Origin: an uncultured Paenibacillus sp.
GTDB taxonomy: Bacteria; Bacillota; Bacilli; Paenibacillales; Paenibacillaceae
Assembly (NCBI GenBank): GCA_937895345.1
Contig: CALAWP010000058.1
Span: 1 to 64,000, forward strand
DNA: 64,000 nucleotides
Reading direction: 5' to 3'
The notes beneath the pieces are model-generated. The model did not search any database. It was not told the origin of the DNA and saw only the letters and a list, made by a program, of their open reading frames with translations. Made by a program: the position numbers and the translations under genes. Positions 34,219 to 44,152 of this stretch are shown here, one piece after another; position 1 is the first letter of the stretch; each line of letters begins with the position of its first letter.

Positions 34219-36606
34219 CTATTTCACGGTAATAACCGCCTGGGCCGGCTCCAGTCCTTCCGATTCCGCTGTTACGATCAAACGCCCCGGCTCGGTTGTC
34301 GTTCGGACGTAGGCAAGCAGCTTGCCGCGGAAGGTATTGCGGGATCTGGAGCTGTACGGCTCCAGATCCTGCGCGTTCCCGTTTTCCAGGCCGAGAATTT
34401 CGCCCGGCCCTTCGACCGACAGTCGAACCGGATATTCGCCCGGATAGACCGGATTTCCATCGGCGTCGGTCAACTGGAGCTCCACGTGCGCGATACTCTG
34501 TCCGTCGGCCGCCAGCTCGGCCGCGTCGATGCTCATCTGCAGCATCGACGGGTTGGAAGCTGTCACCAGCTCGTATGTGCAGCTTTCTCCGCTGCGGCTG
34601 CGGGCGACGAGTTGCAGCGAGCCTTCCTCGTAGTCCGCCTCCCAGGCCAGATAGAGGCGGGGAGCGTCCGCAAGTCTTTTGATCCCTAACGATCGGCCAT
34701 TAAGAAAGAGCTCGGCTTCTTCGCAATTGGTGTAACCGAACACTTCCATCCGGTCTCCTTCGTTCCAGTTCCAGTGGGGAACGCTGCCGTACCGTCTGCG
34801 TTCCGCCGGCTGATCATCTTGGCCTAGCTTCGAGGCGGTTAGATACGCCGTCGGTTTGTCGCTCCACAAGCTTTTGCGATAGTAATAGCCCGGCTTTTCA
34901 AAGCCGGCAAGATCCAAAAATCCGGGTTGCGCGACCCGAATCGGCCAGCCGTGGGCTTCTCCCATATAATCGATTCCGGTCCAAATAAATTGGGCGCTGA
35001 TGGCGTCGTTGTCCCGGACGGCAAGCCAGGCGTCCAGTCCCGGGCCGTTCTCGCTTCCGTAAATGACCCTTCCCGGATATTTGGCGAGGTCATCCTTATA
35101 CAGATGCTCCTTGTAATTGTAACCGACGACATCGAGCGCATCCGCGTATCCGGTCAGGTTGGACAGCTCCGGGAAGGCGAGCGCCGCCGTAACCGGTCTC
35201 GTCGTGTCGCACTCCTTGACGTATTTCACCAGCCGCTTGGCAATGACGGTCAGCCGCTCGGCATTCGGCTTGTTCGGGTCGTACCGGCGTTCGGCCGCCG
35301 GCTTGTTGGCATCGTTGTTGCCCGTCATCGTTTCGAAGTAAGGGTGGCAGTAGGGGTCGTTCGGATAATCGACTTCATTGCCGATGCTCCACAAGATGAT
35401 GGAAGGATGGTTGCGGTCCCGCAGCACCATCTCCTTCATGTCCGCTTCGCCCCACTGCGGAAAATCTTCATAATAGCCGAAATGCTTGGGCGGGTACACA
35501 TTATGTCCGACGGACCATTTGTTTTTGACCCCTTCCCATTCGTCGAACGCCTCGTCGATGACGAGAAATCCCATTCGGTCGCACAGGTCGAGCAAGTTCG
35601 GCGCCGGCGGATTGTGACTCATGCGAATGGCGTTGCAGCCCATTTCCTTCAGCTTCTCCAGCCTGCGAACCCATACCCGCTCAGGAACGGCGGCGCCGAG
35701 GCAGCCCGCGTCGTGATGGACGCACACGCCTTTCATTTTCATCGAAACGCCGTTCAGGAAAAATCCTTTGTCCGCGTCGAACGTAAACCAGCGGATGCCG
35801 ACGCTTGTGTCCACCCGGTCGATCACGGCGCCGTTCTTTATAATTTCCGTCCGCATCGAGTAAAGGTATGGCGTATCCGGCGACCATAATCGAGGGCTGG
35901 CAGCCTGGATAAGTTGATCGATAGACCCGCTGTCCCCGGACGTCACGTGCAACGGGCTTTCCACCGATCCGACAATCGCACCGCTGTCGTCCCGCAGCGT
36001 ATTCCGGACGCTCACCGTTTCATCCGCCTCCGAATCGTTGGACAGACGAACGTTAACGGATACGGCCGCCCGTTCGGCGGAAACCTCCGGCGTCGTGATG
36101 AACACGCCGTAGCGCTCGATATGGACAGGGTCCGTAATGGTCAGATAAACGTCCCTGTAAATGCCCGATCCGGTAAACCACCGGGAATCGGCAATATCCT
36201 TATGGTCGACCTTGACCGCAATGACGTTATTCTCCTCGCCGAAGTAGACCATATCGGTAATATCATAGGTGAAGGTGCTGTAGCCGTAAGGCCGCTTGCC
36301 GATGTAGTAGCTGTTGCACCATACTTGGGAGTTGTTGTATACCCCTTCGAAGGTGATGTAGACCCGTTTGCCCTTGAGTTCCGCAGGCAGAGCCAGCCGC
36401 TTCCGATACCAGCCCGTCCCTCCCGGCAAATAACCGGTGCCGCTGGAATGCTCTTGCGAGAACGGCTCTTCGACGGACCAATCGTGAGGGAGCGTTACAT
36501 CGCGCCAGCCCGAATCGTCGAAGCCTCTATACCATGCTCCGGGTTCGTCTCCTCTGTAAAATTTCCAGTTCAAATTTGCTTGCTGCACGATTCGGCCGCT
36601 GCTCAT
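34219..36606 (-). CDS. GH2-family glycoside hydrolase (beta-galactosidase/glucuronidase type)
   Basis: A 795-residue, apparently cytoplasmic enzyme (no signal peptide). Domains in order: a jelly-roll sugar-binding domain (WYRKRLALPAELKGKRVYITFEGVYNNSQVWCN), an immunoglobulin-like domain, a TIM barrel, then DUF4982-like and Ig-like C-terminal domains (about 620-795). In the barrel the acid/base Glu is in ILWSIGNEVDYP and the nucleophile Glu in VIYGSENGPG. The start at 36606 has GGAGGAG upstream. An AraC regulator gene is divergent, 145 bp away, and should control it. The exact sugar specificity cannot be read from sequence. Confidence 0.9.
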   Translation of the reverse strand: MSSGRIVQQANLNWKFYRGDEPGAWYRGFDDSGWRDVTLPHDWSVEEPFSQEHSSGTGYLPGGTGWYRKRLALPAELKGKRVYITFEGVYNNSQVWCNSYYIGKRPYGYSTFTYDITDMVYFGEENNVIAVKVDHKDIADSRWFTGSGIYRDVYLTITDPVHIERYGVFITTPEVSAERAAVSVNVRLSNDSEADETVSVRNTLRDDSGAIVGSVESPLHVTSGDSGSIDQLIQAASPRLWSPDTPYLYSMRTEIIKNGAVIDRVDTSVGIRWFTFDADKGFFLNGVSMKMKGVCVHHDAGCLGAAVPERVWVRRLEKLKEMGCNAIRMSHNPPAPNLLDLCDRMGFLVIDEAFDEWEGVKNKWSVGHNVYPPKHFGYYEDFPQWGEADMKEMVLRDRNHPSIILWSIGNEVDYPNDPYCHPYFETMTGNNDANKPAAERRYDPNKPNAERLTVIAKRLVKYVKECDTTRPVTAALAFPELSNLTGYADALDVVGYNYKEHLYKDDLAKYPGRVIYGSENGPGLDAWLAVRDNDAISAQFIWTGIDYMGEAHGWPIRVAQPGFLDLAGFEKPGYYYRKSLWSDKPTAYLTASKLGQDDQPAERRRYGSVPHWNWNEGDRMEVFGYTNCEEAELFLNGRSLGIKRLADAPRLYLAWEADYEEGSLQLVARSRSGESCTYELVTASNPSMLQMSIDAAELAADGQSIAHVELQLTDADGNPVYPGEYPVRLSVEGPGEILGLENGNAQDLEPYSSRSRNTFRGKLLAYVRTTTEPGRLIVTAESEGLEPAQAVITVK

Positions 36607-36751
36607 CCTGCTGCTCCTCCTCCATTGTATGTATTCACAAAATTGCATATCGACACCTGGCGGTTCGAGTCCATTATAATGCTATAATAGGGCGGACGAA
36701 ATAAATCATATTGCTGAATGCATGCACAAAATTGCTGCGGGAGAGAAGGCC

Positions 36752-37618
36752 ATGATCAATATTTCCGGAAATGCGCATGAACATTGGTACGAGGATGGGG
36801 TCGACAATCGGGACCAGACGCTGGCAGTCAATTGCTGCGGCTATCAGAAGCTCGTGACGAAGGATTTGGCCCGTCAGCGGGAACGGGGAAGGGTCGATTG
36901 CCAGCTGATTTACATCGCCGGGGGGAAGGGATGGTTTCGCTTCGGCGGGCAGATGACCGAAGTGCACGCCGGACATCTGGTCGTCTACGCGCCCGGCCAG
37001 CCGCAGCATTACAAGTATTACGCCAAGGATGGCGTCGAGGCGTATTGGCTTCATTTTACGGGTTATGCCGCGGTAGAACATTTAAGGCGCTTCGGGCTTC
37101 TCGACCGCGAGGTCCATGCGGCGGGGCTGATCGACGAAGCGGCGGCTCTGTACAAGAAGATCATTCAGGAGCTGAATGCCAACCGGCCATTTCGCGATGC
37201 GATGACATCCGCTTATTTGCTGGAATTGCTCGCGCTGTTCGGCAGGCGGCTGCAGAGCGCGTCGGACAGAGGAAAGGCGGACCGCCATGCGGATATGAAC
37301 CGAATCGTCGAATGGATGCACGAAAAGTACAATCAGAATTTGGTCATGGCCGATCTCGCCCAAGCCTGCAGCTTGAGCCTGTACCGGTTTATTCATAAAT
37401 TCAAGGAAGCGACCGGCACGACGCCGGCGAATTATTTGAAACATATTCGGATGAACGAGGCGAAAAAGCTGCTCACGGAAACTTCGCTTCATGTGAAGGA
37501 GGTCGCCTCGATCGTCGGTTACGACAATCCGCTCTATTTCAGCCGGGTATTCGGAAGCACGGTCGGCATGCCGCCCAGCCGTTACAAGGAACGGTTTCAA
37601 GGGGCGAAGCCGGAATAA
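36752..37618 (+). CDS. AraC-family regulator of the GH2 gene
   Basis: A 288-residue protein with an N-terminal cupin sugar-sensing domain (FRFGGQMTEVHAGHLVVYAPGQPQHYKYY). The C-terminal double helix-turn-helix contains NLVMADLAQACSLSLYRFIHKFKEATGTTPANYLKHIRMNEAKKLL and VKEVASIVGYDNPLYFSRVFGSTVGMPPSRYK. It is divergent from the GH2 gene, the usual arrangement for local activation by the substrate. ATG 36752 follows GGGAGAGAAGG. Confidence 0.9.
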   Translation: MINISGNAHEHWYEDGVDNRDQTLAVNCCGYQKLVTKDLARQRERGRVDCQLIYIAGGKGWFRFGGQMTEVHAGHLVVYAPGQPQHYKYYAKDGVEAYWLHFTGYAAVEHLRRFGLLDREVHAAGLIDEAAALYKKIIQELNANRPFRDAMTSAYLLELLALFGRRLQSASDRGKADRHADMNRIVEWMHEKYNQNLVMADLAQACSLSLYRFIHKFKEATGTTPANYLKHIRMNEAKKLLTETSLHVKEVASIVGYDNPLYFSRVFGSTVGMPPSRYKERFQGAKPE

Positions 37619-37761
37619 GCTTTGCCGGAGATTTGGGGAAATAACGATACGCGTCTCCGCCCGCGCCCGGGCTTTACGCCGTTACCGGCACAGCCCGGCT
37701 TGTCCGCGGAATCGGCGTTTTTAGGGGCCTGTCAGGGTTGGATAAACATAGCGATTAATAA

Positions 37762-37790
37762 TTTACATAAATATTATCTTGTTATACTAT
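37762..37790 (+). promoter_or_regulatory. Promoter of the ABC exporter operon
   Basis: TTTACA, 17 bp, TACTAT, ending 43 bp upstream of the GTG start of the first ABC gene. Confidence 0.55.
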
Positions 37791-37833
37791 GGATGGATGA
37801 CGCTTTGCCAGAGAGATAAAGGGGGAGTGGGAA

Positions 37834-39603
37834 GTGAAATCGTCCGAAAGCGATTCAACGCGCAAGTCGTATTGGTGGGCGTTGTCTTTCCTGCGGCCGT
37901 ATGTCAGGAAGATCGCTTGGCTTGCGCTGTGCGGCCTGCTTGCGGTGGGGGCCGAGACGCTGACGCCGAAGGTTATTCAATACATCATCGACCATGTGAT
38001 CGAAGCGGGCGACGTGTCGCTTTTTTTCTGGCTGATCGGGCTGCTCGTCGCCGTGAACCTGCTGATGCTGGCCGCCAAGAACATCCGCAATATTTTGCAG
38101 CGGACAATCGGGGAATATGCGGCGCGCGACATGCAGATGGCGATCTTCCGCCACTTGCGCCGGCTCGGCTTCGCCTATTACGAGCGGAATCCCGCGGGCG
38201 AGACGCTGTCGATGTTCAACTCGGAGGTTATGTCGGTCCAGCGCATCTACCGCCAATATTTGCCCGGCATTATCGACAATATTTTATTCGTGTCCGTGGC
38301 GGTCGGCATGCTGCTGGCAATCAACGGCTGGCTGACGCTCATCATGGTGCCGACGTTTGCGCTTTATTATTTGTTCGGACCGTACTTCGAGCGCAAGGCG
38401 GCTTATTACGGGAAGCTGTCCGGCAAAGGAAGGATCGCGTTCAATCAGAAAGTCTATGAAAGCGTATCCGGATTTCGCGAGTTTCGCGCCTTCGGCTCGC
38501 AGCGCTGGTATCACGAACGGACGTATGCGGAGCACAAGACGTGGGCGCGCGACTACTTGTCGGCGGCAACGTACGGCTTCGCGCGGGGCAGCTATCGGCG
38601 GGTGACGTTTTATCTCGGGGCGATCGGCTTGTTCGTAACGGGTTATTATTTGCATCGAGCCGAACTGATCTCGCTCGGGGAGTTTGTGGCGTTTACGCTG
38701 CTGTATATGACGGCGATGTTCAGGCTGACCGTGCTGGTCACGCAGCTGACGGAGCAGCGGCTCATCATTCATCAGACGGCTCCGTTGTATGAATTCATGA
38801 ACAAGCCGGTCGAGATCGACGACCCGGCGGAGCCGGCCGAGCTGCCGGACGTGCGGGGACGGCTGACGTTCGAGGATGTGCGCTTCGGTTATCCGGAACA
38901 GCCGCCCGTCATTAAGGGCTTCAGCCTGGACATCAAGCCCGGGGAAAAGGTCGCCTTCGTCGGCTCAAGCGGCGGCGGCAAGACGACGCTGTTCAAAATG
39001 ATCGGCCGCTTCTACGATCCGACCGGCGGCGCGATCCGGCTGGACGGCGTGCCGATCGGTCAGCTGACGCTTGCCACGCTGCGCGAATCGATCGGTTACG
39101 TATTTCAGGAAACGTATTTGTTCGGTTCCTCCGTGAAGGAAAATATTCGCTTCGGCCGTCCGGACGCGACGGACGACGACATCGTCGAAGCGGCCAAGGC
39201 CGCCTATGCGCACGATTTCATTATGGCCCTGCCGGAAGGATACGACACGAAGGTCGGCGAGCGCGGCATGAAGCTGTCCGGCGGGCAGAAGCAGCGGATC
39301 GCGATCGCGCGCATGTTCATCAAGCAGCCGGCGATCATCCTGCTGGACGAAGCGACCTCGTCGCTCGACAACGTCAGCGAATACGAAGTGCAGCAAGCGC
39401 TCGACCGGGTGCTCGTCGGACGGACGACGATCGCGATCGCGCACCGGCTGTCGACGGTGAAGCATTTTGACCGGATCGTGTTCGTCCATGAAGGGCGCGC
39501 GGCCGAGGTCGGAACGTACGAAGAGCTGATGGCGCGCAAAGGGCTGCTCTACGAGCTGGAGCTCGGCAACGGCGCGGTGCGGGAGGAGGCGGGCGTATCA
39601 TGA
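37834..39603 (+). CDS. ABC exporter half-transporter (membrane-ATPase fusion), subunit 1
   Basis: A 589-residue protein with six membrane helices (residues about 20-310) and an ATPase domain: Walker A GSSGGGKTTLF, signature LSGGQKQRIAIARM, Walker B IILLDEATSSLD and the His-switch AHRLS. It begins at GTG with GGGGGAG upstream. The second half-transporter gene overlaps by ATGA, so a heterodimer is expected. Such pairs export peptides, lipids or drugs; no peptide precursor or specific substrate gene is nearby. Confidence 0.93.
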   Translation: MKSSESDSTRKSYWWALSFLRPYVRKIAWLALCGLLAVGAETLTPKVIQYIIDHVIEAGDVSLFFWLIGLLVAVNLLMLAAKNIRNILQRTIGEYAARDMQMAIFRHLRRLGFAYYERNPAGETLSMFNSEVMSVQRIYRQYLPGIIDNILFVSVAVGMLLAINGWLTLIMVPTFALYYLFGPYFERKAAYYGKLSGKGRIAFNQKVYESVSGFREFRAFGSQRWYHERTYAEHKTWARDYLSAATYGFARGSYRRVTFYLGAIGLFVTGYYLHRAELISLGEFVAFTLLYMTAMFRLTVLVTQLTEQRLIIHQTAPLYEFMNKPVEIDDPAEPAELPDVRGRLTFEDVRFGYPEQPPVIKGFSLDIKPGEKVAFVGSSGGGKTTLFKMIGRFYDPTGGAIRLDGVPIGQLTLATLRESIGYVFQETYLFGSSVKENIRFGRPDATDDDIVEAAKAAYAHDFIMALPEGYDTKVGERGMKLSGGQKQRIAIARMFIKQPAIILLDEATSSLDNVSEYEVQQALDRVLVGRTTIAIAHRLSTVKHFDRIVFVHEGRAAEVGTYEELMARKGLLYELELGNGAVREEAGVS

Positions 39604-41312
39604 AGTACGGCAAGTTTATTTGGCGCAACCTGATGATCGTCAAGCGCACTTACGCAGCCGTGCTGCTGCTGCTTGCTCTTGAATCGGTGTCGAACTATAC
39701 GCTCGTTTACGTGCAGAAGATCCTCATCGACGACGTGTTCGGCCAGCAGAAGTTCGAATGGCTTCCTGCGGTTATCGCCGTGTTCGCAACGGCGGGCATC
39801 GTGCATGCGCTTATGTTTACGCTGACGAGCCGGCAGCTCGTCCGCAACGAGTTTGCGATCAGCCATTCGCTGCTGCGGGGGATGCTCGGTCGGATCGAGA
39901 ACGTGCCGGTCGGCCGGTTCGGGCGGGAGCGGAACGGCAAGTATGTGTATACGATGACGCAGGATTTGTTCAATACGGCAAGCTTTATGGGTTGGCAGCT
40001 GCCGCGCGGCGGGCAGGAAATATTGAACCTCATTATCCTGATCGGGTTTATCGGCTTCGCCAGCCCGACGCTGCTGCTGATGGTGCTCGGCATGTGCGTC
40101 TTCTATATGGCCGCCGGCTATTACTTCACGCCCAAGCTGAAGGAAGCGGCGAAGCGGGTATCCGAGCGGCGCACGGCGCTGCTCATCCAGATCGAGGAGG
40201 GCGTCGCTTCGACGCGCGAGGTGGTTGCGTTCCATCGGTTGAAGTGGGAGGAAAAGCTGTACCAAAAGATGTTCGGCCGTTATTTCGATCAGATCATGGA
40301 GGAAGCGCGGCTGGTCAACCGGCAAATGCGCTGGAGCGACCCGATGAAGTGGGGCATCGGCCTGACCGTGCTCGGCTACGGCGGCTACGAACTGATGCAA
40401 GGACGGATGTCGGTGGGCACATTCGTTGTCGTGTTTCAGTTTGCGACGCAAATGTCGGATTCGTGTTATAACGTGTTTCAGTTTTTTATGGGCTTTTCCA
40501 GCCATATGGCGTATATGGACCGGGTAAACGGCGTGCTGGAGATGGAGCAGCAGGAGCGCGGCCGCTTGAAGCCGCCTGCCGGAGCCAGGCCCCTGTCGTT
40601 CGACGCGGTTCGGTTCCGCTATGCGGAAGAGCTGCCGGACGTCATACGGGAGCTGTCGGTCGAATTGCCGGCGGGACGCAAGATTGCCTTCGTCGGCACG
40701 AGCGGCGGCGGCAAATCGACCATCGCCGGGCTGCTTGTCCGGTTCTACGATCCGTCGGCCGGCACGCTGGCGATGGACGGCATACCGGTGCGGGAGCTGG
40801 AACGGGACGAATGGGCGTCGCGCATGTCGATCGTGTTCCAGGACCCTTACATGTTCCCGGATACGATACGGGCCAACCTGCTGCTCGGTCGCGAAGGGCT
40901 GTCCGATGCGGATATGGAGGAGGCTTGCCGGATCGCCCAAATCGACGGGTTTATACGCGGGCTGCCGGACGGCTACGATACGCAGGTCGGGGAGAGAGGC
41001 ATCAAGCTGTCGGGCGGCCAGCGCCAGCGGCTGGCCATTGCGCGGGCCATCCTCGGCGATCCCGACATCCTTGTGCTCGACGAGGCGACGTCCGCGCTCG
41101 ATCTGGAGACGGAGCGGCGGCTGCTGGAGGAGCTTGACGAGCGGCGGCGCGGGCAGACGACGATTATGATCGCGCACCGGCTGTCGACGATCGAGAACGC
41201 CGACATCATTTACGTGCTCGACGCCGGAAAGCTCGCCGACAGCGGCACGCACGAGGAGCTGCTGGCGAAGCCCGGCGGCGTCTACGGCGAGCTTCTGATG
41301 GCGCAGCGATAG
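39600..41312 (+). CDS. ABC exporter half-transporter, subunit 2
   Basis: A 570-residue partner of the previous protein, with six membrane helices, Walker A GTSGGGKSTIAG, signature LSGGQRQRLAIARA and Walker B LVLDEATSALD. Both nucleotide-binding sites have a Glu after Walker B, so neither site is degenerate, unlike many heterodimeric exporters such as BmrCD. The gene is GC-rich relative to the following AT-richer GH27 region. Confidence 0.93.
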   Translation: MKYGKFIWRNLMIVKRTYAAVLLLLALESVSNYTLVYVQKILIDDVFGQQKFEWLPAVIAVFATAGIVHALMFTLTSRQLVRNEFAISHSLLRGMLGRIENVPVGRFGRERNGKYVYTMTQDLFNTASFMGWQLPRGGQEILNLIILIGFIGFASPTLLLMVLGMCVFYMAAGYYFTPKLKEAAKRVSERRTALLIQIEEGVASTREVVAFHRLKWEEKLYQKMFGRYFDQIMEEARLVNRQMRWSDPMKWGIGLTVLGYGGYELMQGRMSVGTFVVVFQFATQMSDSCYNVFQFFMGFSSHMAYMDRVNGVLEMEQQERGRLKPPAGARPLSFDAVRFRYAEELPDVIRELSVELPAGRKIAFVGTSGGGKSTIAGLLVRFYDPSAGTLAMDGIPVRELERDEWASRMSIVFQDPYMFPDTIRANLLLGREGLSDADMEEACRIAQIDGFIRGLPDGYDTQVGERGIKLSGGQRQRLAIARAILGDPDILVLDEATSALDLETERRLLEELDERRRGQTTIMIAHRLSTIENADIIYVLDAGKLADSGTHEELLAKPGGVYGELLMAQR

Positions 41313-41415
41313 GTCGCGGCTTTGTGAGATTACGTTAAATATAACAGGGTTAACGCGCCGTATTCACAGGAATGCGGCGCGAGACCGCATGCTGACGGAA
41401 AGCCGTCTGCTTCGT

Positions 41416-42210
41416 TTATGTTGCGGCTGTTAAATGATACGGATACTGCTCTATGCCTGGAATCGTATAGATTCTGCCAAAGCCTGCATCGATAAGTGCT
41501 TGTGCCGCTGCAGAACTTCGATACCCCCTTTGGCAGTAAAGTATAATGGGAGTATCCTTTCTGCCGCATACCGAGAACGGGTTATTCGATAGTTCTTGTA
41601 ACGGTATGCTGATGCTTCCCTGTATATGCCCCGTCTTATAATCTTCATTCGTCCGCACATCGACAAGCATGGCAGTACGATCATTGAACATCAGTTCCCG
41701 CGCTTCATCGGGGGACAGATGCTTACTTTGAAATTTTCTGCCCCCAGTCTGAGGAACACGCTGATCCTTATCAAGCATTCTTGCAACAACGGCTGCAGCC
41801 TCCGCTTGAGTCAAGCTGCCCGCAGCATCGAATAGGTTAGGGCCGCGTCCGAGCATGATGCCTTTCACATACATCTGCGCTATATGCATCACGCAGGTAC
41901 GGCAGGAATATAAGTCCTTGAGATTTTCTGCCGCCGACCATTCGTACTCATCTCTTTCTCCGAATTCCGTTAAAAGCGCCTCATGAACGATTCTTGCAGC
42001 GGAACGGCGTTCAATGGGTTTGCTTAGGTTTGTGAGATCATAGTCCTCTATGATTCCCTTATACAACGCGTAATCCATATAACCCGATGACCGGCATTCA
42101 CGCGTTGGCTCTATATGGCCTTTAATACTTCGAATAACCATTGTCACAAACTGTGCAGTCGTCACCTGCTCCTCGGGATGAACGAAGCGGTCGTCTATGG
42201 CTGTCATCAT
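41416..42210 (-). CDS. SLH-like and rhodanese-domain protein
   Basis: A 264-residue protein with no signal peptide. Residues 1-155 contain three SLH-like repeats (VTTAQFVTMVIRSIKG; YKGIIEDYDLTNLSKPIERRSAARIVHEAL; YVKGIMLGRGPNLFDAAGSLTQAEAAAVVARML), and residues about 168-258 a rhodanese domain (AMLVDVRTNEDYKTGHIQGSISIPLQEL, with the active-site loop YCQRGYRS). A CxxC-type pair (SCRTC) lies at about residue 105. SLH domains normally act outside the cell, so an intracellular SLH-rhodanese fusion is odd. The gene starts 1 bp after the GH27 stop and is surely co-transcribed with it. Confidence 0.75.
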   Translation of the reverse strand: MMTAIDDRFVHPEEQVTTAQFVTMVIRSIKGHIEPTRECRSSGYMDYALYKGIIEDYDLTNLSKPIERRSAARIVHEALLTEFGERDEYEWSAAENLKDLYSCRTCVMHIAQMYVKGIMLGRGPNLFDAAGSLTQAEAAAVVARMLDKDQRVPQTGGRKFQSKHLSPDEARELMFNDRTAMLVDVRTNEDYKTGHIQGSISIPLQELSNNPFSVCGRKDTPIILYCQRGYRSSAAAQALIDAGFGRIYTIPGIEQYPYHLTAAT

Positions 42211-42211
42211 C

Positions 42212-44029
42212 CTATTGCACAGGAGTAACTCTAATCGTTACGTTGTCATAGGCGTCAATACCTGTAACCGAGAAGGTGCTTGAAAGGCTTGTCGAAACCT
42301 TGCCTGTCCATAAATCCTTCAGGCGATAGCTTGCAGCTTGTTTGAATTTATCCGCATCCATCATTTTGGGCCCAATATAGTCGATAATGCGGCTTACATC
42401 AACGGAATGCTCCTTTGTATCTCTTGAGTTGCCGAGATTTATAAAGGACAGTGCAATATCTCCGTTAGCAAGAGGTTTTACAAGAATGTCAACACGGTTG
42501 TTATTGGCAATATAGGCCGTATCGGGGTTGGTATTATCGATGGAGCAGTAAATTCTTTTGGCCTGAATACCGAGGGCATCCTGATTCAAAGCGATGACCT
42601 CTTGGTTCGCAATAACCGTCCATAGCTCGTCACCTTTTGTCATTCGTCTTAAATCCATTCCGAGCATAATCGGGGAATTCATCATACACCACATCGTCAT
42701 ATGAGTTTTACTCATGGTAGTTGTAATCCCGTTCATCCCGATGACAAGCATGTCGGGATCGTTCCACCCCTTGTCAAGTCCGGCAAACTCGTCCATAATA
42801 ACCGCCTTGTTGTATTGCGAGGTTATACTTGCGGTATGGTTTGAACTCCATTCGGCGGAGCCCGGATCACCGTCCGAGCCGACATGGAACGTAATATCAT
42901 TAAGAATGCGCCATGAGTCTCCAACCTTATATCCCCAATTATGCGGCTGCGTTTTACCCCATTCGCAGATGGAGAATACAATATCATGGTCAGGGTCGGC
43001 CTTGTTCAAGCCTTCGAGCAAAGCCGCATACGAATTAAGGGTATTTTCCTGTCTTCTGTGATTCATAAGACGAATAATATTTTCTCCCTTATTTAAGGAT
43101 ACCGTTATTTCTTCCGAATCTGCAAAGGCAGTTGTACTTTGGGTAAGAGGAAGCAACTGATCGAAATATCGGGTTTCATGATCGGCGTTTCCTACTGCAA
43201 GCTGAAGCCAACGTCCGGTGCCTTCCTCCTCGCCGCTTGCATAATGTACCGTAATGGCGTATTTTCCGCCGGCCGGCGCATGCACCGTAAACGCAAGCTC
43301 GCCCCAGCGGTCGCCCACAGGTGTTGTGCCCACGTTCGTTCCGTCGAAGGTACCGATATTGGTCACATAGTCGCCGCTGTTTTTTGATGCCGCCTGACCT
43401 AAAAGCACACCGTCCTTAACTGCATTTAAAGTGATTTGCAGTCCTTCACCCGCAACCGTTATGCTTCTGATATTCGGGGCATAGGAATATTTTGCATTCT
43501 TGGAGTCCGAGAACGTCGCATTGTCCCAAAGGTAATAGCAGTTATCCACCTTTAGAAAGTCAACTCCCCAGTCCATATAAGACCTCGTGTCGACATCCTC
43601 AAAGCCGCAAGTGCCTACCGCAGAGCCTGCACAAAGATTTGTACCGATATCATTGTACATGCCGAATTTAAGTCCCTTGCTGTGGATATAATCGGATAAT
43701 GCCTTAAAGCCGCTTGGGAATTTAATCGTTTCATTGGAAAGCAATCCGTTTACGCGTTCGGACTTGTAGCAGCCGTCATCGAGCACGACATACTTGTATC
43801 CCAGATCCGCAAGCCCCAAATCAACCATGGCGTCTGCCATTGCCTTTGTGAGCACCTCGTTGTTCTTGCTGCCAAAAGCATTCCAACTGTTCCAGCCCAT
43901 GGCGGGGAGGCGTCCCTGCTTTTTATTTAAAAGCACCTTGCCGTTTGAGAAAGCCGGAAACATGTAATCGGGATCCGTGATCTCGTCCGGCGCAATCCTG
44001 GATGTAGCTCTAGCCGATCCTTTGTCCAT
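42212..44029 (-). CDS. GH27 alpha-galactosidase with an internal CBM35-like insert
   Basis: A 605-residue enzyme without a signal peptide. The GH27 barrel starts MGWNSWNAFG and VVLDDGCY; the nucleophile is the Asp in FLKVDNCYY and the acid/base the Asp in GWNDPDMLVIGM. Between the nucleophile strand and the next barrel strand (DIVFSICEWG) lies an inserted beta-sandwich of about 130 residues (VAGEGLQ...WGELAFTVHAPAGGKYAITVHYASGEEEGTGRWLQLAVG...). This resembles a CBM6/CBM35 module. A C-terminal beta domain follows. AAGGAGG precedes the start. An AraC gene is divergent. Base composition is lower in GC than the flanks, which suggests transfer, perhaps from a clostridial source. Confidence 0.88.
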   Translation of the reverse strand: MDKGSARATSRIAPDEITDPDYMFPAFSNGKVLLNKKQGRLPAMGWNSWNAFGSKNNEVLTKAMADAMVDLGLADLGYKYVVLDDGCYKSERVNGLLSNETIKFPSGFKALSDYIHSKGLKFGMYNDIGTNLCAGSAVGTCGFEDVDTRSYMDWGVDFLKVDNCYYLWDNATFSDSKNAKYSYAPNIRSITVAGEGLQITLNAVKDGVLLGQAASKNSGDYVTNIGTFDGTNVGTTPVGDRWGELAFTVHAPAGGKYAITVHYASGEEEGTGRWLQLAVGNADHETRYFDQLLPLTQSTTAFADSEEITVSLNKGENIIRLMNHRRQENTLNSYAALLEGLNKADPDHDIVFSICEWGKTQPHNWGYKVGDSWRILNDITFHVGSDGDPGSAEWSSNHTASITSQYNKAVIMDEFAGLDKGWNDPDMLVIGMNGITTTMSKTHMTMWCMMNSPIMLGMDLRRMTKGDELWTVIANQEVIALNQDALGIQAKRIYCSIDNTNPDTAYIANNNRVDILVKPLANGDIALSFINLGNSRDTKEHSVDVSRIIDYIGPKMMDADKFKQAASYRLKDLWTGKVSTSLSSTFSVTGIDAYDNVTIRVTPVQ

Positions 44030-44152
44030 TAGAAATCCTCCTTAAACTTGCATTTTCATTGTTATGTTAGGACAAATACAGGTGTTAATAAATAGGTTTT
44101 TATCGAGTGATTATGGGGAAATGTGATATATTAATTTCGGGAGCTGATTTCA

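Noticed and set aside
39549..41252. A 567-codon minus-strand open frame opposite the second ABC gene
   Set aside because: Composition is typical antisense shadow (Arg/His/Gln/Leu-rich), without any domain; the plus strand encodes a complete ABC half-transporter.
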